Positions 34,320 to 43,651 of a stretch of DNA of 49,046 nt are shown here, one piece after another. Positions within the stretch are counted from its first letter, which is position 1. Each line of letters begins with the position of its first letter. Below the pieces are notes generated by a model, which was not told the DNA's origin, ran no database searches, and was given only the letters and a program-made list of their open reading frames with translations. This DNA comes from an uncultured Acholeplasma sp. (lineage in GTDB: Bacteria; Bacillota_I; Bacilli_A; Acholeplasmatales; Acholeplasmataceae), in assembly GCA_937868795.1 (NCBI GenBank), contig CALMNM010000060.1, positions 1-49,046 on the forward strand. The letters are read 5' to 3'. A program made the translations under genes and the position numbers.

Positions 34320-34918
34320 TTAATCACCTCTAGGTAAGCCTTTAATAGATTTGCACCTACCATCCCGCTCTTTTCGGGGTGAAACTGTGTGGCGATCACG
34401 TGTCCTTGTCTTACGATTGCAGGGATCGTGACTCCATACTCTGTGGTCGCTAACCATTCTTCACCTGATGATTTGACATAGTAGGAATGGACAAAATAAA
34501 CTTGATCTCCCTCATCGATATATTTAACGAGTGGATCATTTCTTTTTATATCAAGCGAATTCCATCCCATATGAGGGACTTTGAGATCGATATCTAGATA
34601 GACAACATCGCCTTTTAATATCCCTAATCCTTCATGGACACCATATTCATACCCTTTTTCATAGAGAAGCTGCATCCCAAGACAAATCCCAAAGAGAAAT
34701 TTACCTTGGTTGACATGATCTAGGATCAATGGAATGAGTCCTGACTTGTTGAGTGCATTCATCGCATCCCCAAACGCACCGACACCTGGTAGAATGATGG
34801 ATGTCGCCTCGCGGATGATGGAGGGATCTTTGCTGATGATGGTTTTCAACCCTGCCCGTTCAAAGCCACGTTGAACCGAATCAAGATTTCCAACATCATA
34901 ATCCAAAATCACATTCAT
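34316..34918 (-). CDS. hisH: Imidazole glycerol phosphate synthase, glutaminase subunit
   Basis: 200-residue class I glutamine amidotransferase that delivers ammonia to HisF. LPGVGAFGDAM is the oxyanion region; FGICLGMQLL holds the catalytic Cys (about 80); the His-Glu pair is in TQFHPEKSG. YFVHSYYV is the conserved interface strand. It starts at TAATG, overlapping the hisB stop by 1 nt. Confidence 0.96.
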   Translation of the reverse strand: MNVILDYDVGNLDSVQRGFERAGLKTIISKDPSIIREATSIILPGVGAFGDAMNALNKSGLIPLILDHVNQGKFLFGICLGMQLLYEKGYEYGVHEGLGILKGDVVYLDIDLKVPHMGWNSLDIKRNDPLVKYIDEGDQVYFVHSYYVKSSGEEWLATTEYGVTIPAIVRQGHVIATQFHPEKSGMVGANLLKAYLEVIK

Positions 34919-35496
34919 TAGAGAACCCCTTTCGTTGAAGGTAGTTCATCTGATGTTTCTTTCACTGCAAGTTTCAAGGCTCTACCTAATCCTTTAAAGA
35001 TTGCTTCTACTTTATGGTGATCATTGATACCATCAAGAATTTCAATGTGTAATGTGATTCGTGCTTCTGTTGTGAAAGCTTTTAAAAATTCTTTGACATT
35101 TTCTAACGAAAGACCCCCAATCGATTCTCTTTTGAACTCTCCTTTAAAGATGAGCATAGGACGATTAGAGATATCGATCACGACTCTGACTAACGCTTCA
35201 TCCATAGGAAGATAAACTGAACTATAGCGTTCAATTCCCTTTTTATCACCTAAAGATTCATTGATCGCTTGACCTAATACGATTCCACAATCTTCGACTG
35301 TGTGGTGATCATCCACCCATACATCTCCTTTAGCAATAAGTGATAAATCAAAGTTCCCGTGGAAAGCAAAAAGCGTGAGCATATGATCAAAGAAGGGAAC
35401 ACCCGTATCCACCGTGATGTTTTTGGTTCCATCAAGATTGATGCTTATGGTGACGTCTGTTTCTTTTGTTTTTCGTGAAAGCGATCTAGTTCTCAT
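34918..35496 (-). CDS. hisB: Imidazoleglycerol-phosphate dehydratase
   Basis: 192 residues, the monofunctional dehydratase only: duplicated DHHxxE/EH..H manganese motifs (FFDHML, DDHHTVED, and EHINDHHKVEA-like EILDGINDHHKVEAIFKG). It lacks the N-terminal HAD histidinol-phosphatase domain of enterobacterial HisB, and no HisN or HisJ gene lies in the operon. It overlaps hisC by 4 nt. Confidence 0.95.
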   Translation of the reverse strand: MRTRSLSRKTKETDVTISINLDGTKNITVDTGVPFFDHMLTLFAFHGNFDLSLIAKGDVWVDDHHTVEDCGIVLGQAINESLGDKKGIERYSSVYLPMDEALVRVVIDISNRPMLIFKGEFKRESIGGLSLENVKEFLKAFTTEARITLHIEILDGINDHHKVEAIFKGLGRALKLAVKETSDELPSTKGVL

Positions 35497-36518
35497 AATA
35501 AAATCTCCTTTAACGCTTGATAGAGGATTTCATTTTCCTCTTGGGTTCCAATGGTGATACGGTAGCTACTTTTTGGGTTTTGATACGCACGAATGCGAAT
35601 CCCTCTTGCTAAAAGAGGAGCATATAAATCTTTGTTGGGTGATTCGATAAACAAGAAATTCCCCGATGAAGGATAGAGGGTGATGGGCAATGTAAGAAGT
35701 TTCTGATAAAGCGAATCTCTTCGTTGAACTACAGCATTGATTTCATCTTTCACTTGATTGCATTGACTTAATGCTTCAAGACCAATCCTTTGTGAAACTT
35801 GATTTAAATGATAGGGTGATTTTACTCGATTGACTTGATTGATAATCGTTTCATTGGCGATCATATAGCCCAGTCGTATCGATGCTAATCCAAAAGCTTT
35901 AGAGAACGTACGAAGCACGATCACATTGTCATGGACAAATCCCTCTTGAGATAATGAATCTTCTGGATTCGCAAATTCGATATATGCTTCATCAATCACC
36001 ACAAGAGCGTTTGTCGCCTGAATAATCTTTAGTATATCCTCTTTTTTTAATTGCCCACCTGTTGGATTATTGGGAGTGCATAGAAAGAGAATTTTAGGTT
36101 GATTTAATGTCACTTCTTCCATAAACTTAGGGACATCAAGTGTGTAATCATCATTCAACGGAAATCCTATATACTGTGTGCCATAGAGCGTCGCGTAAAT
36201 ACGGTACATACTGAATGTCGGTTCAAAACTCATGATAAGATCATCTTTTTCAGCAAAGGTTTTAATAATGAGCTCGATAAGTTCAGATGACCCATTTCCC
36301 TCAAGGATATATTTCAAATCGATGCTAAGATATTGACTTAAACCCTGTCGCAACTCAATCGCTTGATGATCGGGATAGCGATGAAATTCAAAATCTTTTA
36401 GAAAGAACCCTTCAGGAAAAAGAAAATTCCTCGTTTCATTGGCATCGAGACGTATCCCTTCAAATGGAGGTTCTACTTGATAAGGCTTAAGCGATGTTAA
36501 TGTCGTTTTGATGTCCAT
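35493..36518 (-). CDS. hisC: Histidinol-phosphate aminotransferase
   Basis: 341-residue PLP aminotransferase of fold type I. ANETRNF-type N-terminus, LCTPNNPTGG, VIDEAYIEF and the PLP-lysine region RTFSKAFGLASIRLGYMIA. The enzyme converts imidazole-acetol phosphate to histidinol phosphate with glutamate. 12 nt after hisD; it overlaps hisB by 4 nt. Confidence 0.94.
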   Translation of the reverse strand: MDIKTTLTSLKPYQVEPPFEGIRLDANETRNFLFPEGFFLKDFEFHRYPDHQAIELRQGLSQYLSIDLKYILEGNGSSELIELIIKTFAEKDDLIMSFEPTFSMYRIYATLYGTQYIGFPLNDDYTLDVPKFMEEVTLNQPKILFLCTPNNPTGGQLKKEDILKIIQATNALVVIDEAYIEFANPEDSLSQEGFVHDNVIVLRTFSKAFGLASIRLGYMIANETIINQVNRVKSPYHLNQVSQRIGLEALSQCNQVKDEINAVVQRRDSLYQKLLTLPITLYPSSGNFLFIESPNKDLYAPLLARGIRIRAYQNPKSSYRITIGTQEENEILYQALKEILL

Positions 36519-36530
36519 GACATCACCCCT

Positions 36531-37808
36531 TTATTTAAGACGTACTTTAATGGCGTTTGCATGAGCGGTTAAACCTTCCGCTTCAGCAAGTCCAATGATG
36601 GTTTTTGCAGTATCATTGAATGCTTTTTCACTATAATAAACCACAGATGATCGCTTCACAAAGTCATAAACGCCAAGTGGTGAAGCGAACTTCGCTGTTC
36701 CACTAGTAGGCAGTGTATGGTTGGGTCCAGCGACATAATCGCCTACGGGTTCGGGTGTAAAACGACCAAGGAAAATGGATCCAGCACTGTCAATAAGGTC
36801 TAGATATCGATCCGGATTCTCTACCATGAGTTCTAAGTGTTCAGGCGCAATGTCATTAGCAAGTTTGCAGGCAGAGATGAGTGAGTCAGTGATGATAATG
36901 GCTCCAAAATTAGTGAGCGAACTTTCGATAATTGACGCCCGAGATAATGTTTTGATGTCTCTTTCAATCGCTTGATCAACAGCGCTTGCTAATGCGGTAG
37001 AAGGTGTTAACAATAGAGCAGCTGCGTAAGGATCATGTTCTGCTTGCGCCATGAGGTCAGCCGCGATTTCATCTGGATTCGCAGGTTCATCCGCGATGAT
37101 CAAGACTTCCGATGGTCCAGCCACCAAATCGATACCCACATAGCCTGAGACCATTTTCTTCGCCATGGTAACATAGAGATTCCCCGGTCCAACAATTTTA
37201 TTCACCTTGGGGATTTGTTCTGTTCCATAGGTAAGAGCACCAATCGCTTGAGCACCACCAATTTTATAGATTTGATCGATACCCGCAAGTTTAGCAGCAA
37301 CCAAGATGACATCACGAATCTTCCCGTCACGATTCGGTGGTGTGGTCATTACTAAATTTTTCACACCAGCAATTTTTGCAGGTACTGCATTCATCAAGAC
37401 CGTGGAAGGATAACTGGCTGTACCCCCTGGGACGTAGATCCCTACCGATTCAATGGGTTTCACCCGCTGCTTGATAAGAATACCTTCTTTTTCTATCTGA
37501 ATGTCTTTGATGATTTGTTGTTGATGGTACGTTTCAATGTTTTCTTTCGCTTGTAATAAAAAGGTAAGCAGTTCAGGATCAATCGTCTTAAATGCTTCAT
37601 CGATTTCTTCATTGGTCACTAAAAAGGTATCAAGCCGAGCGCCATCAAAGGCTAATGTATACTTTTTTAACGCTTCATCACCATAGTTTTTGACCTGATT
37701 AAGAACTTCTTCCACCGTCTTATTCACTGTTGCAAAATCAAACTGTGTTCGCTTCATCAATTGATTGAACACTTGACTATTGTCTTTTTCATTTAGGATA
37801 CGAATCAT
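36531..37808 (-). CDS. hisD: Histidinol dehydrogenase
   Basis: 425 residues from ATG 37808 (MIRILNEKD), which has a GGAGG site and overlaps the hisG stop by 4 nt; an ATG 11 codons upstream is inside hisG and less likely. Motifs: GIYVPGGTASYPS, GGAQAIGALTYGTE, GPGNLYV, DLVAGPSEVLIIADE, with the catalytic Glu-His in DIAPEHLELM and the C-terminal GPNHTLPTSG. Zn-dependent four-electron oxidation of histidinol to histidine, the last step. Confidence 0.96.
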   Translation of the reverse strand: MIRILNEKDNSQVFNQLMKRTQFDFATVNKTVEEVLNQVKNYGDEALKKYTLAFDGARLDTFLVTNEEIDEAFKTIDPELLTFLLQAKENIETYHQQQIIKDIQIEKEGILIKQRVKPIESVGIYVPGGTASYPSTVLMNAVPAKIAGVKNLVMTTPPNRDGKIRDVILVAAKLAGIDQIYKIGGAQAIGALTYGTEQIPKVNKIVGPGNLYVTMAKKMVSGYVGIDLVAGPSEVLIIADEPANPDEIAADLMAQAEHDPYAAALLLTPSTALASAVDQAIERDIKTLSRASIIESSLTNFGAIIITDSLISACKLANDIAPEHLELMVENPDRYLDLIDSAGSIFLGRFTPEPVGDYVAGPNHTLPTSGTAKFASPLGVYDFVKRSSVVYYSEKAFNDTAKTIIGLAEAEGLTAHANAIKVRLK

Positions 37809-38431
37809 GATATAACCTCCCATAATGCATTTTTTATCCACGTGATTTTCTCGTATTTAAAGCGATAGCTCACGCGATTAGCAATCAATCTTGCACTGAT
37901 ATCGTGCATCACTTCCAATATATCTAGTCCGTTAGCCTTAAGTGTGCTTCCCGTTTCAACAATATCGACAATCACATCCGAAAGACCAACCAAAGGGGCG
38001 AGTTCCACAGATCCATTAAGCTTAATGATATCGATGGGTTGATTCTTCTTTTCAAAATAACGCTTCGTGACATTGGGATACTTGGTTGCGATTTTGAGTA
38101 CTTCATCTTTTTGCATATCATAGGATGTTTTTCCTGCAACCGCGAAGCGACATTTTCCAAAACCAAGATCGATGAGTTCATAGACGTCTGCTTGGTCTTC
38201 CATGAGTGAATCCTTACCGATAATCCCAAGATCAGCGACCCCTCGTTCCACATAAGTGATCACATCAGAGGGTTTAACTAGCATATAGGAAAGTTCTTGA
38301 TTTTGATCAGTGAAGATCAGTTTGCGCGAGGTATCATCGATCCCATCTCCTAAACCTATCCTCTTTAAAACTTCAATGGTTTGATCGCCTAAGCGTCCTT
38401 TGGGGAGGGCAATCGTAAGTTTATTTTTCAT
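37805..38431 (-). CDS. hisG: ATP phosphoribosyltransferase, short form
   Basis: 208-residue HisG-S, the first committed enzyme, condensing ATP and PRPP. LTIALPKGRLGDQTIEVL, VADLGIIGKDSL and VDIVETGSTLKANGL are the family motifs, with the last forming the PRPP loop. It lacks the C-terminal regulatory domain of the long form, so HisZ (next gene upstream, 11-nt overlap) supplies histidine feedback. Confidence 0.96.
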   Translation of the reverse strand: MKNKLTIALPKGRLGDQTIEVLKRIGLGDGIDDTSRKLIFTDQNQELSYMLVKPSDVITYVERGVADLGIIGKDSLMEDQADVYELIDLGFGKCRFAVAGKTSYDMQKDEVLKIATKYPNVTKRYFEKKNQPIDIIKLNGSVELAPLVGLSDVIVDIVETGSTLKANGLDILEVMHDISARLIANRVSYRFKYEKITWIKNALWEVIS

Positions 38432-39374
38432 TCTTTAATTTCTCCTTGAGCAATTCTGTGGTGTTTAAGGAAAAGCCAATCGCGGGTAACTCTTTGCCTA
38501 ATTGTTTGGTTAATGAGTCATAGCGTCCACCTTTAAGAAGAGGGAAGGGAGTTCCTTGTAAAAAGGCCATAAACACGATACCATCATAATAGTCATAATC
38601 AGAAATCAATCCTAAATCGATCGTTAATTTAATCTTAGGAGACACTTTCTCAATGGCTTCGATCAAATGACTCAGTTCATTTAAGGGTTCTTTGAGTTCA
38701 TCGTCTAGTGCTAGTAATGCAAGTTTTTGCTCGATGTCAGTCATTGATCCCTGAAGAGTAAGAAGGTTCGCCAGAATATCGGTCTCGATAGACTTGGGTC
38801 GATTGCTTAAATAGCGATTTATTCCTGCTTGATTTTTATAGTAAATCTGGGTCTTCAATTCTGCGGTATCGTCCTTCGTTAAATTCATTCTCTTAATGAC
38901 GATTTCCAAGAAACGGGAGTGATTGATTTCGATAAGATAGGGGAGTTGGTCGTTTTCAAAGATACTCGCGGCTAATAGGATGACATCACGATCTACATCG
39001 ACACCCGCTCGACCCAAATATTCAATCCCAAATTGTTTTCTTTCTTCGATATGACCATCTTTCCCTTTTACAAATGTGGTCGATAGATAAGATAATTTAA
39101 GTTCTTTAAGATTCCATTTAGGGAGCACATGCTTGATAATCGATGTCGTCAAATCAGGTCTTAGCAGTAAGATTTGTCCTTGTGTATTGATCAGCTTCAC
39201 CGTATTTTCCTTCTTGATTCGGGGATTCATCATGGTAAATTGATCATAATCCTCAAAGAAAGGAGGTTCGAACATCATATAACCTGCTTTTTTAGCCATT
39301 TCTTCAAGTCGTTGATTGAGTTGTTGTTTTTTGGATAAATAACGAAGTTCTTCGTTGAGTTGTAGAAATTGCAT
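38421..39374 (-). CDS. hisZ: ATP phosphoribosyltransferase regulatory subunit
   Basis: 317-residue paralogue of the histidyl-tRNA synthetase catalytic core lacking the anticodon-binding domain. Motif 2-like VKLINTQGQILLLRPDLTTSI and the C-terminal FLQGTPFPLLKGGRYDSL are visible. It forms a hetero-octamer with short-form HisG and senses histidine. First structural gene of the his operon, with AAGGAG 7 nt before the ATG, right after the attenuator. Confidence 0.93.
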   Translation of the reverse strand: MQFLQLNEELRYLSKKQQLNQRLEEMAKKAGYMMFEPPFFEDYDQFTMMNPRIKKENTVKLINTQGQILLLRPDLTTSIIKHVLPKWNLKELKLSYLSTTFVKGKDGHIEERKQFGIEYLGRAGVDVDRDVILLAASIFENDQLPYLIEINHSRFLEIVIKRMNLTKDDTAELKTQIYYKNQAGINRYLSNRPKSIETDILANLLTLQGSMTDIEQKLALLALDDELKEPLNELSHLIEAIEKVSPKIKLTIDLGLISDYDYYDGIVFMAFLQGTPFPLLKGGRYDSLTKQLGKELPAIGFSLNTTELLKEKLKNEK

Positions 39375-39390
39375 ATGTCTTCTCCTTATA

Positions 39391-39495
39391 AATAAAAAAT
39401 CGGATCGCTTGAATCTGATCCGACCTAAGTGAAGGAAGATTCAAGCCACAGCATAAAGAGGGCCTGATTTTCCTTTTTGGAAAAAGCCCTTTATG
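39391..39495 (-). promoter_or_regulatory. his operon transcription attenuator
   Basis: Read on the minus strand. (1) A pause-type hairpin: CATAAAGGGC (39495-39486), overlapping the leader stop codon, pairs with GCCCTCTTTATG (39463-39452) with a 2-nt bulge. (2) Antiterminator: GCTTGAATCT (39446-39437) pairs perfectly over 10 bp with AGATTCAAGC (39416-39407). (3) Terminator: TCGGATC (39422-39416) and GATCCGA (39406-39400), whose loop is the second antiterminator arm, followed by TTTTTTATTT (39399-39390). Structures 2 and 3 compete. With the preceding His-rich leader peptide this is ribosome-mediated attenuation. No T-box sequence was found. Confidence 0.85.
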
Positions 39496-39535
39496 AATGA
39501 TGATGAAGATGGGAAATACATAAAATAAAAGCCAT
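39491..39535 (-). CDS. hisL: His operon leader peptide
   Basis: 14 codons encoding MAFILCISHLHHHS, with four His in the last six residues before TAA. An AAAGGGG ribosome binding site lies 6 nt before the ATG. It sits about 38 nt from the predicted start site and directly upstream of the attenuator hairpins. When charged tRNA-His is scarce a ribosome would stall at the HLHHH codons and change RNA folding downstream. It is functionally like enterobacterial HisL, though not similar in its other residues. It is too short for standard gene finders. Confidence 0.88.
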   Translation of the reverse strand: MAFILCISHLHHHS

Positions 39536-39579
39536 GCTTTACCCCTTTATCACTTTACTATAATAAAGTATACAAAGAG

Positions 39580-39608
39580 ATTATAACATAGCTTATTTCC
39601 ACATGCAA
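39580..39608 (-). promoter_or_regulatory. Promoter of the his operon
   Basis: TTGCAT (39608-39603), exactly 17 bp, TATAAT (39585-39580). The start would be near 39573, leaving a leader of about 200 nt to hisZ. Confidence 0.8.
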
Positions 39609-39627
39609 GAAAAAGAATTACTTTTTT

Positions 39628-40443
39628 TTAACGTCTTCGTCTAAAGATACCCATACCACCGGAAGAACCACCGCCACCTTTATTGCGTACGGCAAGGCCT
39701 CCACCTCCCAAAACGAGGAAGATCACCACATAAAGAATCGCGCTCAAACGATCCGAAGAACTCGCAAACGGTGATAACAAATAAAGAATAAATGATAAAG
39801 GAAGATGTGAGTCATCATCTGCAACATCGGGGTTATTGATTAAATATTCACGAAAGACTTCCATATCGTAATTGAACGATTCATAACCATAGGCTTCGGT
39901 ATAAATCACGGAGAGAAGCTCATACACCATGTGCATAACGGAAATATCAAGTTCATCAAACTCCCATTCATCACTATAAAGGGTGTTATCCACAATCGCT
40001 CCTAATTCAGCTGGGGTTAAATATTGTTCCATCCGATATCCAACTTCAACTTGAGTTTCCTTTAACACGAGATAATCAATCTCATCGATGGTTTCTGGCA
40101 TGAAAAACATGATCACGAGTAATCCCATGTCATTTTTACCAATTTCCCATTGTCTAAAGATTTCTGTTTTATCGTATTCTGCAATCTCAGAGAGTGTTTC
40201 AACCTCAAAGGTTGCAATCACGATCTGAGCACCACCATCCACTTCATCTTCTGTCCACTCGTAGAGTCTTTCGCCCTCGCGAGTGATGCTAGATCGAGTC
40301 GCTTGATAAAGCACATTGGCATAGTCATTGACATAGTAATCTGCTGTAGGTCGGGGATACTCATCGTTTTGACAAGCAAAAAGGATCAGTGAAAGACCAC
40401 TGATCAATATAAGCAAACTGAAATTTCTTATCTTCCTAATCAT
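39628..40443 (-). CDS. TPM domain lipoprotein
   Basis: 271 residues. The signal peptide ends in a lipobox-like LILFAC (Cys about 24), so it is probably lipid-anchored outside. The TPM domain follows (YYVNDYANVLYQATRSSI, AQIVIATFE, GKNDMGLLVIMFF), then a membrane helix near 230-250 and a Gly-rich Arg-rich tail (GGGGSSGGMGIFRRRR). TPM proteins often pair with LemA; here the start overlaps the lemA stop by 4 nt, and lemA is upstream. Envelope maintenance or phosphatase roles have been proposed for the family. A weak A/T hairpin follows as a possible terminator. Confidence 0.85.
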   Translation of the reverse strand: MIRKIRNFSLLILISGLSLILFACQNDEYPRPTADYYVNDYANVLYQATRSSITREGERLYEWTEDEVDGGAQIVIATFEVETLSEIAEYDKTEIFRQWEIGKNDMGLLVIMFFMPETIDEIDYLVLKETQVEVGYRMEQYLTPAELGAIVDNTLYSDEWEFDELDISVMHMVYELLSVIYTEAYGYESFNYDMEVFREYLINNPDVADDDSHLPLSFILYLLSPFASSSDRLSAILYVVIFLVLGGGGLAVRNKGGGGSSGGMGIFRRRR

Positions 40444-41009
40444 TCAAAATCGATGACGGGAACTTCATCAGCACCGTCATTTAATTTCCAATAATCATAA
40501 TCTCTTTCAAAACCGAAAAGCGATGCATAAAGCACTCTTGGAAAGCGTCTGATTGACGTATTGTAATCCTGAACGGATTCGTTATAATCTCGACGTGCAA
40601 TGGATAATGCGGATTCCATGGATGATATTTCATCGATAAGTGCATAATATCCAGCATTGGCAGTAATAAGTGGATTATCTTCAACAACCACAAGAAGTTG
40701 TGTGAATGCAGCTGCTTCTGCTGCATCTGCTTCAATCAATTCTTCCATCGAAGATGCAGCACTGTATTGCGCTCTTGCTGCAGTAATAGCATTATAAATG
40801 GTTTCTGCATGTTCTTGTAGACCTGAAACAGCGCCGAGGATCTGTCCAATCTTATCGTGACGTTCCTGTAATCTATTTTCGACTTGGGAATATTTTGCTT
40901 GAATATCTTCGTCCAAAGTCACAAGTCCATTATATCCCGTGATGAGCATCACGGCTAAAACAACAACAATAAATCCTAATACGGCAACTCCAAGATACTT
41001 CTTAGGCAT
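40440..41009 (-). CDS. lemA: LemA family protein
   Basis: 189 residues: an N-terminal membrane helix (about 7-25) followed by the LemA helical domain (EDIQAKYSQVENRLQERHDKIGQIL, ARAQYSAASSMEE, DNPLITANAGYYALIDEISSMES, ARRDYNESVQDYNTSIRRFP). The long antiparallel helices are typical. LemA proteins are small membrane-anchored proteins of unclear function, often next to TPM-domain genes, as here. A GGAGG site precedes ATG 41009. Confidence 0.92.
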   Translation of the reverse strand: MPKKYLGVAVLGFIVVVLAVMLITGYNGLVTLDEDIQAKYSQVENRLQERHDKIGQILGAVSGLQEHAETIYNAITAARAQYSAASSMEELIEADAAEAAAFTQLLVVVEDNPLITANAGYYALIDEISSMESALSIARRDYNESVQDYNTSIRRFPRVLYASLFGFERDYDYWKLNDGADEVPVIDFE

Positions 41010-41074
41010 AAACGTCCTCCATCAATAATTTAAGATTTTTGACATGATGTTTAGTGAGATTCTATTTTAGCCTT

Positions 41075-41103
41075 ATTATAGCCTTACTTCATGAACTTTA
41101 CAA
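41075..41103 (-). promoter_or_regulatory. Promoter of lemA-TPM
   Basis: TTGTAA (41103-41098), 17 bp, TATAAT (41080-41075), about 66 nt before lemA. Confidence 0.65.
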
Positions 41104-41111
41104 TCCTTTTA

Positions 41112-41144
41112 CATGAAAAAGGACGCATCGATAGATGCATCCTT
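41112..41144 (-). terminator. Terminator of the MacB-type ABC gene
   Basis: AAGGATGCATC and GATGCGTCCTT form an 11-bp stem (one G-U) with a short loop and a T-tail on the minus strand. Confidence 0.88.
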
Positions 41145-41151
41145 ATTTATC

Positions 41152-43461
41152 TTATTCGGTACGAAGGGCAACCACTGGATCACGCCGTGCTGCAATACCA
41201 CTTGGGATGAGTCCAGCAACAAGTGTTAATGCCGTTGAGAGGATAATGAGCCATAGCGCATCAAGGAAAAGTAGTTCTGAGAAGTTTTTTACTTCGATAA
41301 AGTTCTCGATGATAAGGTTGATCGGGTAATTCAAGATGAATGCTGTGACCACACCGAAGAATCCTGCCGTTAGACCAATTAAGAAAGTCTCTGCATTAAA
41401 GATTCTTGAGATATCTTTCTTTCTCGCACCTAAACTGCGCATAATTCCGATTTCTTTCGTGCGTTCCACCACAGAAACATACGTGATAATTCCAATCATC
41501 ACAGAGGATACCACGAGAGAAATTCCTGCAAAAGCTGCTAGAATAATCGTAATTGTATTGATCAATGAGGATATGGTTGAAGAAATTTGTTCTGCTAAAT
41601 CCGTATAGACGATGCTTTCTTCTTCCGTTTTACCTTCATTATATAGATCAATGTAATCTTTGATCAAGTCTTTATCTTCAAATGATTTTGGATAAATCTG
41701 CACACCTGTGGGTGTATCATCACCACCGATGATTCGCATGACAGATTGATAAGACACCTGAAGATTAAACGCTTGACCGGTCAATACATTGATGGTTGGA
41801 CTGTTTTCTTGTGCGATAACGACAGATGATGTCTTTGCTTGTTCAAGTAAATAATCGGTTAACATGGTCGTATATCCAATCCCTTCATCTAGAAGTTCAC
41901 TCGAGGCTTCTTCTTTGACACGCAAAATGCCAGAGATAGTGACCGTTAAAGAATTTGGGGATAGATACATGGTTTCATAATCACTTGAGGGAACATAGAC
42001 CTGACCTAGAGTCGTATAATAATCATTATTGGCGACAATCTTAAAGGATTTACCAATAAAATCCTCAAATGTATACGTCTCATCAACAATAATACCTAAA
42101 GCATTGAGAAATTCTAAATCCAAACGATTTTGTGAGTCCACTACGAGAACCAAATCGTTCATGGTCAAAGGATAACTTCCTGCTAAAATATCATATTGTG
42201 AATTGATGAACTCTGGATTATTAGGAAGCTCACTGAAGTAACTTGTCGTTCCAAAGAAACCATTGGATGTCTGTGTCGTTACTTTAATGTAGTTTCCTGT
42301 TTCTGTCTGATCAACCACATTGAGTGCGATGGAACGTGAGTAGCTAATCGAATTAAAATAATCAGGATTCATCTGATTAAGATAATCCATAAATGCTTGA
42401 TCGATCACGTTGATATGAATGGTCGATGATGCATCACGATCATACGCATAAAGCGTATCGCCTTCAGGAAACTCATTTTCGATCGGATCTCCTAGAGGTG
42501 TTCCAGGAGGAGGTCCAAATTGGTCGGTTTCAACAATCTGGTTGATGGTAATCGGAAAGCCTGCTAACGCATCACTTTGAAGGGAATCGGTATAGGCCCT
42601 CATCCCTGTAGAGATGGATAATACTAAAGCGATCCCGATAATGCCTATACTTCCTGCAAATGCAGTTAATAATGTTCTTCCCTTTTTGGTAAGTAAGTTT
42701 TTAAAACTTGTCTTGATCGCGGTGATATACGTCATCGACGTCTTTTTGTTGATGAGTTTTTCAGCTGAACCGAGATCTTGTGGCTTAACAGGACGGGTGT
42801 CTTCGACGACGATACCATCGACTAAACGAACAATACGATCGCTAAATTTCTCTGCAATCTCAGCATTGTGAGTGACCATAATGACAAGGCGATCTTTGGA
42901 AATCTTTTGAATGAGTTGCATGATTTGTACAGAGGTCTTTGAATCTAGTGCGCCTGTGGGTTCATCCGCTAATAAAATCTTTGGGTTGTTAACGAGTGCA
43001 CGCGCAATGGCGACACGTTGCATCTGTCCGCCGGAAAGTTGGTTAGGACGTTTATTAATGTGATCTTTTAATCCCACTTCAATCAGCACTTCGGTAGCTC
43101 TTTCCTTACGCTCTTTAGGTGAAACCCCGGAGAGGCGTAAGGCCATTTCGACGTTATCTAAAACGGATAGATGACTGATAAGGTTATAGTTTTGAAACAC
43201 AAAACCAATGGTGGCGTTACGATAGGCATCCCATTCATAGTCTTTAAAATTTTTGGTCGATTTTCCATCAATTAATAAATCACCTGAGGTGTAGCGATCG
43301 AGTCCACCAATCAGATTGAGCATGGTCGTTTTCCCAGAACCTGATTGACCAAGGATCGCGACAAATTCATTATTCTTAAATTCGAGATCGATGCCATTTA
43401 ATGCAGGGAAAGGTTGACCAGCAACGACATACTGCTTTTTAATCTTGATAAGTTGTAACAT
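41152..43461 (-). CDS. MacB-type ABC exporter (ATPase-FtsX permease fusion)
   Basis: 769 residues. The N-terminal ATPase has Walker [10 protein letters not shown] (about 37-45), Q-loop FVFQNYNL, signature LSGGQMQR (about 142) and Walker [11 protein letters not shown] first membrane helix near 270 ([15 protein letters not shown]) precedes a large extracellular domain (about 290-620), and three C-terminal helices end with the FtsX/MacB block [20 protein letters not shown]. This is the mechanotransmission-type exporter or signalling family; cargo unknown. Its promoter has an extended -10 TGA-TATAAT (43504-43496). Confidence 0.9.
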   Translation of the reverse strand: MLQLIKIKKQYVVAGQPFPALNGIDLEFKNNEFVAILGQSGSGKTTMLNLIGGLDRYTSGDLLIDGKSTKNFKDYEWDAYRNATIGFVFQNYNLISHLSVLDNVEMALRLSGVSPKERKERATEVLIEVGLKDHINKRPNQLSGGQMQRVAIARALVNNPKILLADEPTGALDSKTSVQIMQLIQKISKDRLVIMVTHNAEIAEKFSDRIVRLVDGIVVEDTRPVKPQDLGSAEKLINKKTSMTYITAIKTSFKNLLTKKGRTLLTAFAGSIGIIGIALVLSISTGMRAYTDSLQSDALAGFPITINQIVETDQFGPPPGTPLGDPIENEFPEGDTLYAYDRDASSTIHINVIDQAFMDYLNQMNPDYFNSISYSRSIALNVVDQTETGNYIKVTTQTSNGFFGTTSYFSELPNNPEFINSQYDILAGSYPLTMNDLVLVVDSQNRLDLEFLNALGIIVDETYTFEDFIGKSFKIVANNDYYTTLGQVYVPSSDYETMYLSPNSLTVTISGILRVKEEASSELLDEGIGYTTMLTDYLLEQAKTSSVVIAQENSPTINVLTGQAFNLQVSYQSVMRIIGGDDTPTGVQIYPKSFEDKDLIKDYIDLYNEGKTEEESIVYTDLAEQISSTISSLINTITIILAAFAGISLVVSSVMIGIITYVSVVERTKEIGIMRSLGARKKDISRIFNAETFLIGLTAGFFGVVTAFILNYPINLIIENFIEVKNFSELLFLDALWLIILSTALTLVAGLIPSGIAARRDPVVALRTE

Positions 43462-43495
43462 AAGAATTCTCCTTTCGAGATTTCATTTCGGACTC

Positions 43496-43504
43496 ATTAT
43501 ATCA
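43496..43504 (-). promoter_or_regulatory. Extended -10 of the ABC exporter gene
   Basis: TGA-TATAAT on the minus strand, 35 nt before ATG 43461, with no clear -35. Confidence 0.5.
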
Positions 43505-43590
43505 AATCAAGTGACATCGCGATGGGATTATGCATGCCCTCTCATGATTTCACACATTATTAAGTTTTATTTAATTATAAAGCATTTGTG

Positions 43591-43619
43591 TTGATATTAC
43601 TTCGAATTCGAAATATAAT
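43591..43619 (+). promoter_or_regulatory. FMN reductase promoter with spacer palindrome
   Basis: TTGATA (43591-43596), 17 bp, TATAAT (43614-43619). The spacer contains the perfect 12-bp palindrome TTCGAATTCGAA (43601-43612), positioned for a repressor to block RNA polymerase. Confidence 0.7.
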
Positions 43620-43651
43620 TGTGGTGTAAATTACTATAAAGGAGACACATC

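Noticed and set aside
39375-39627. T-box upstream of hisZ
   Set aside because: No T-box consensus (AGGGTGGNACCGCG-like) or specifier stem-loop; the leader peptide and attenuator explain the region.
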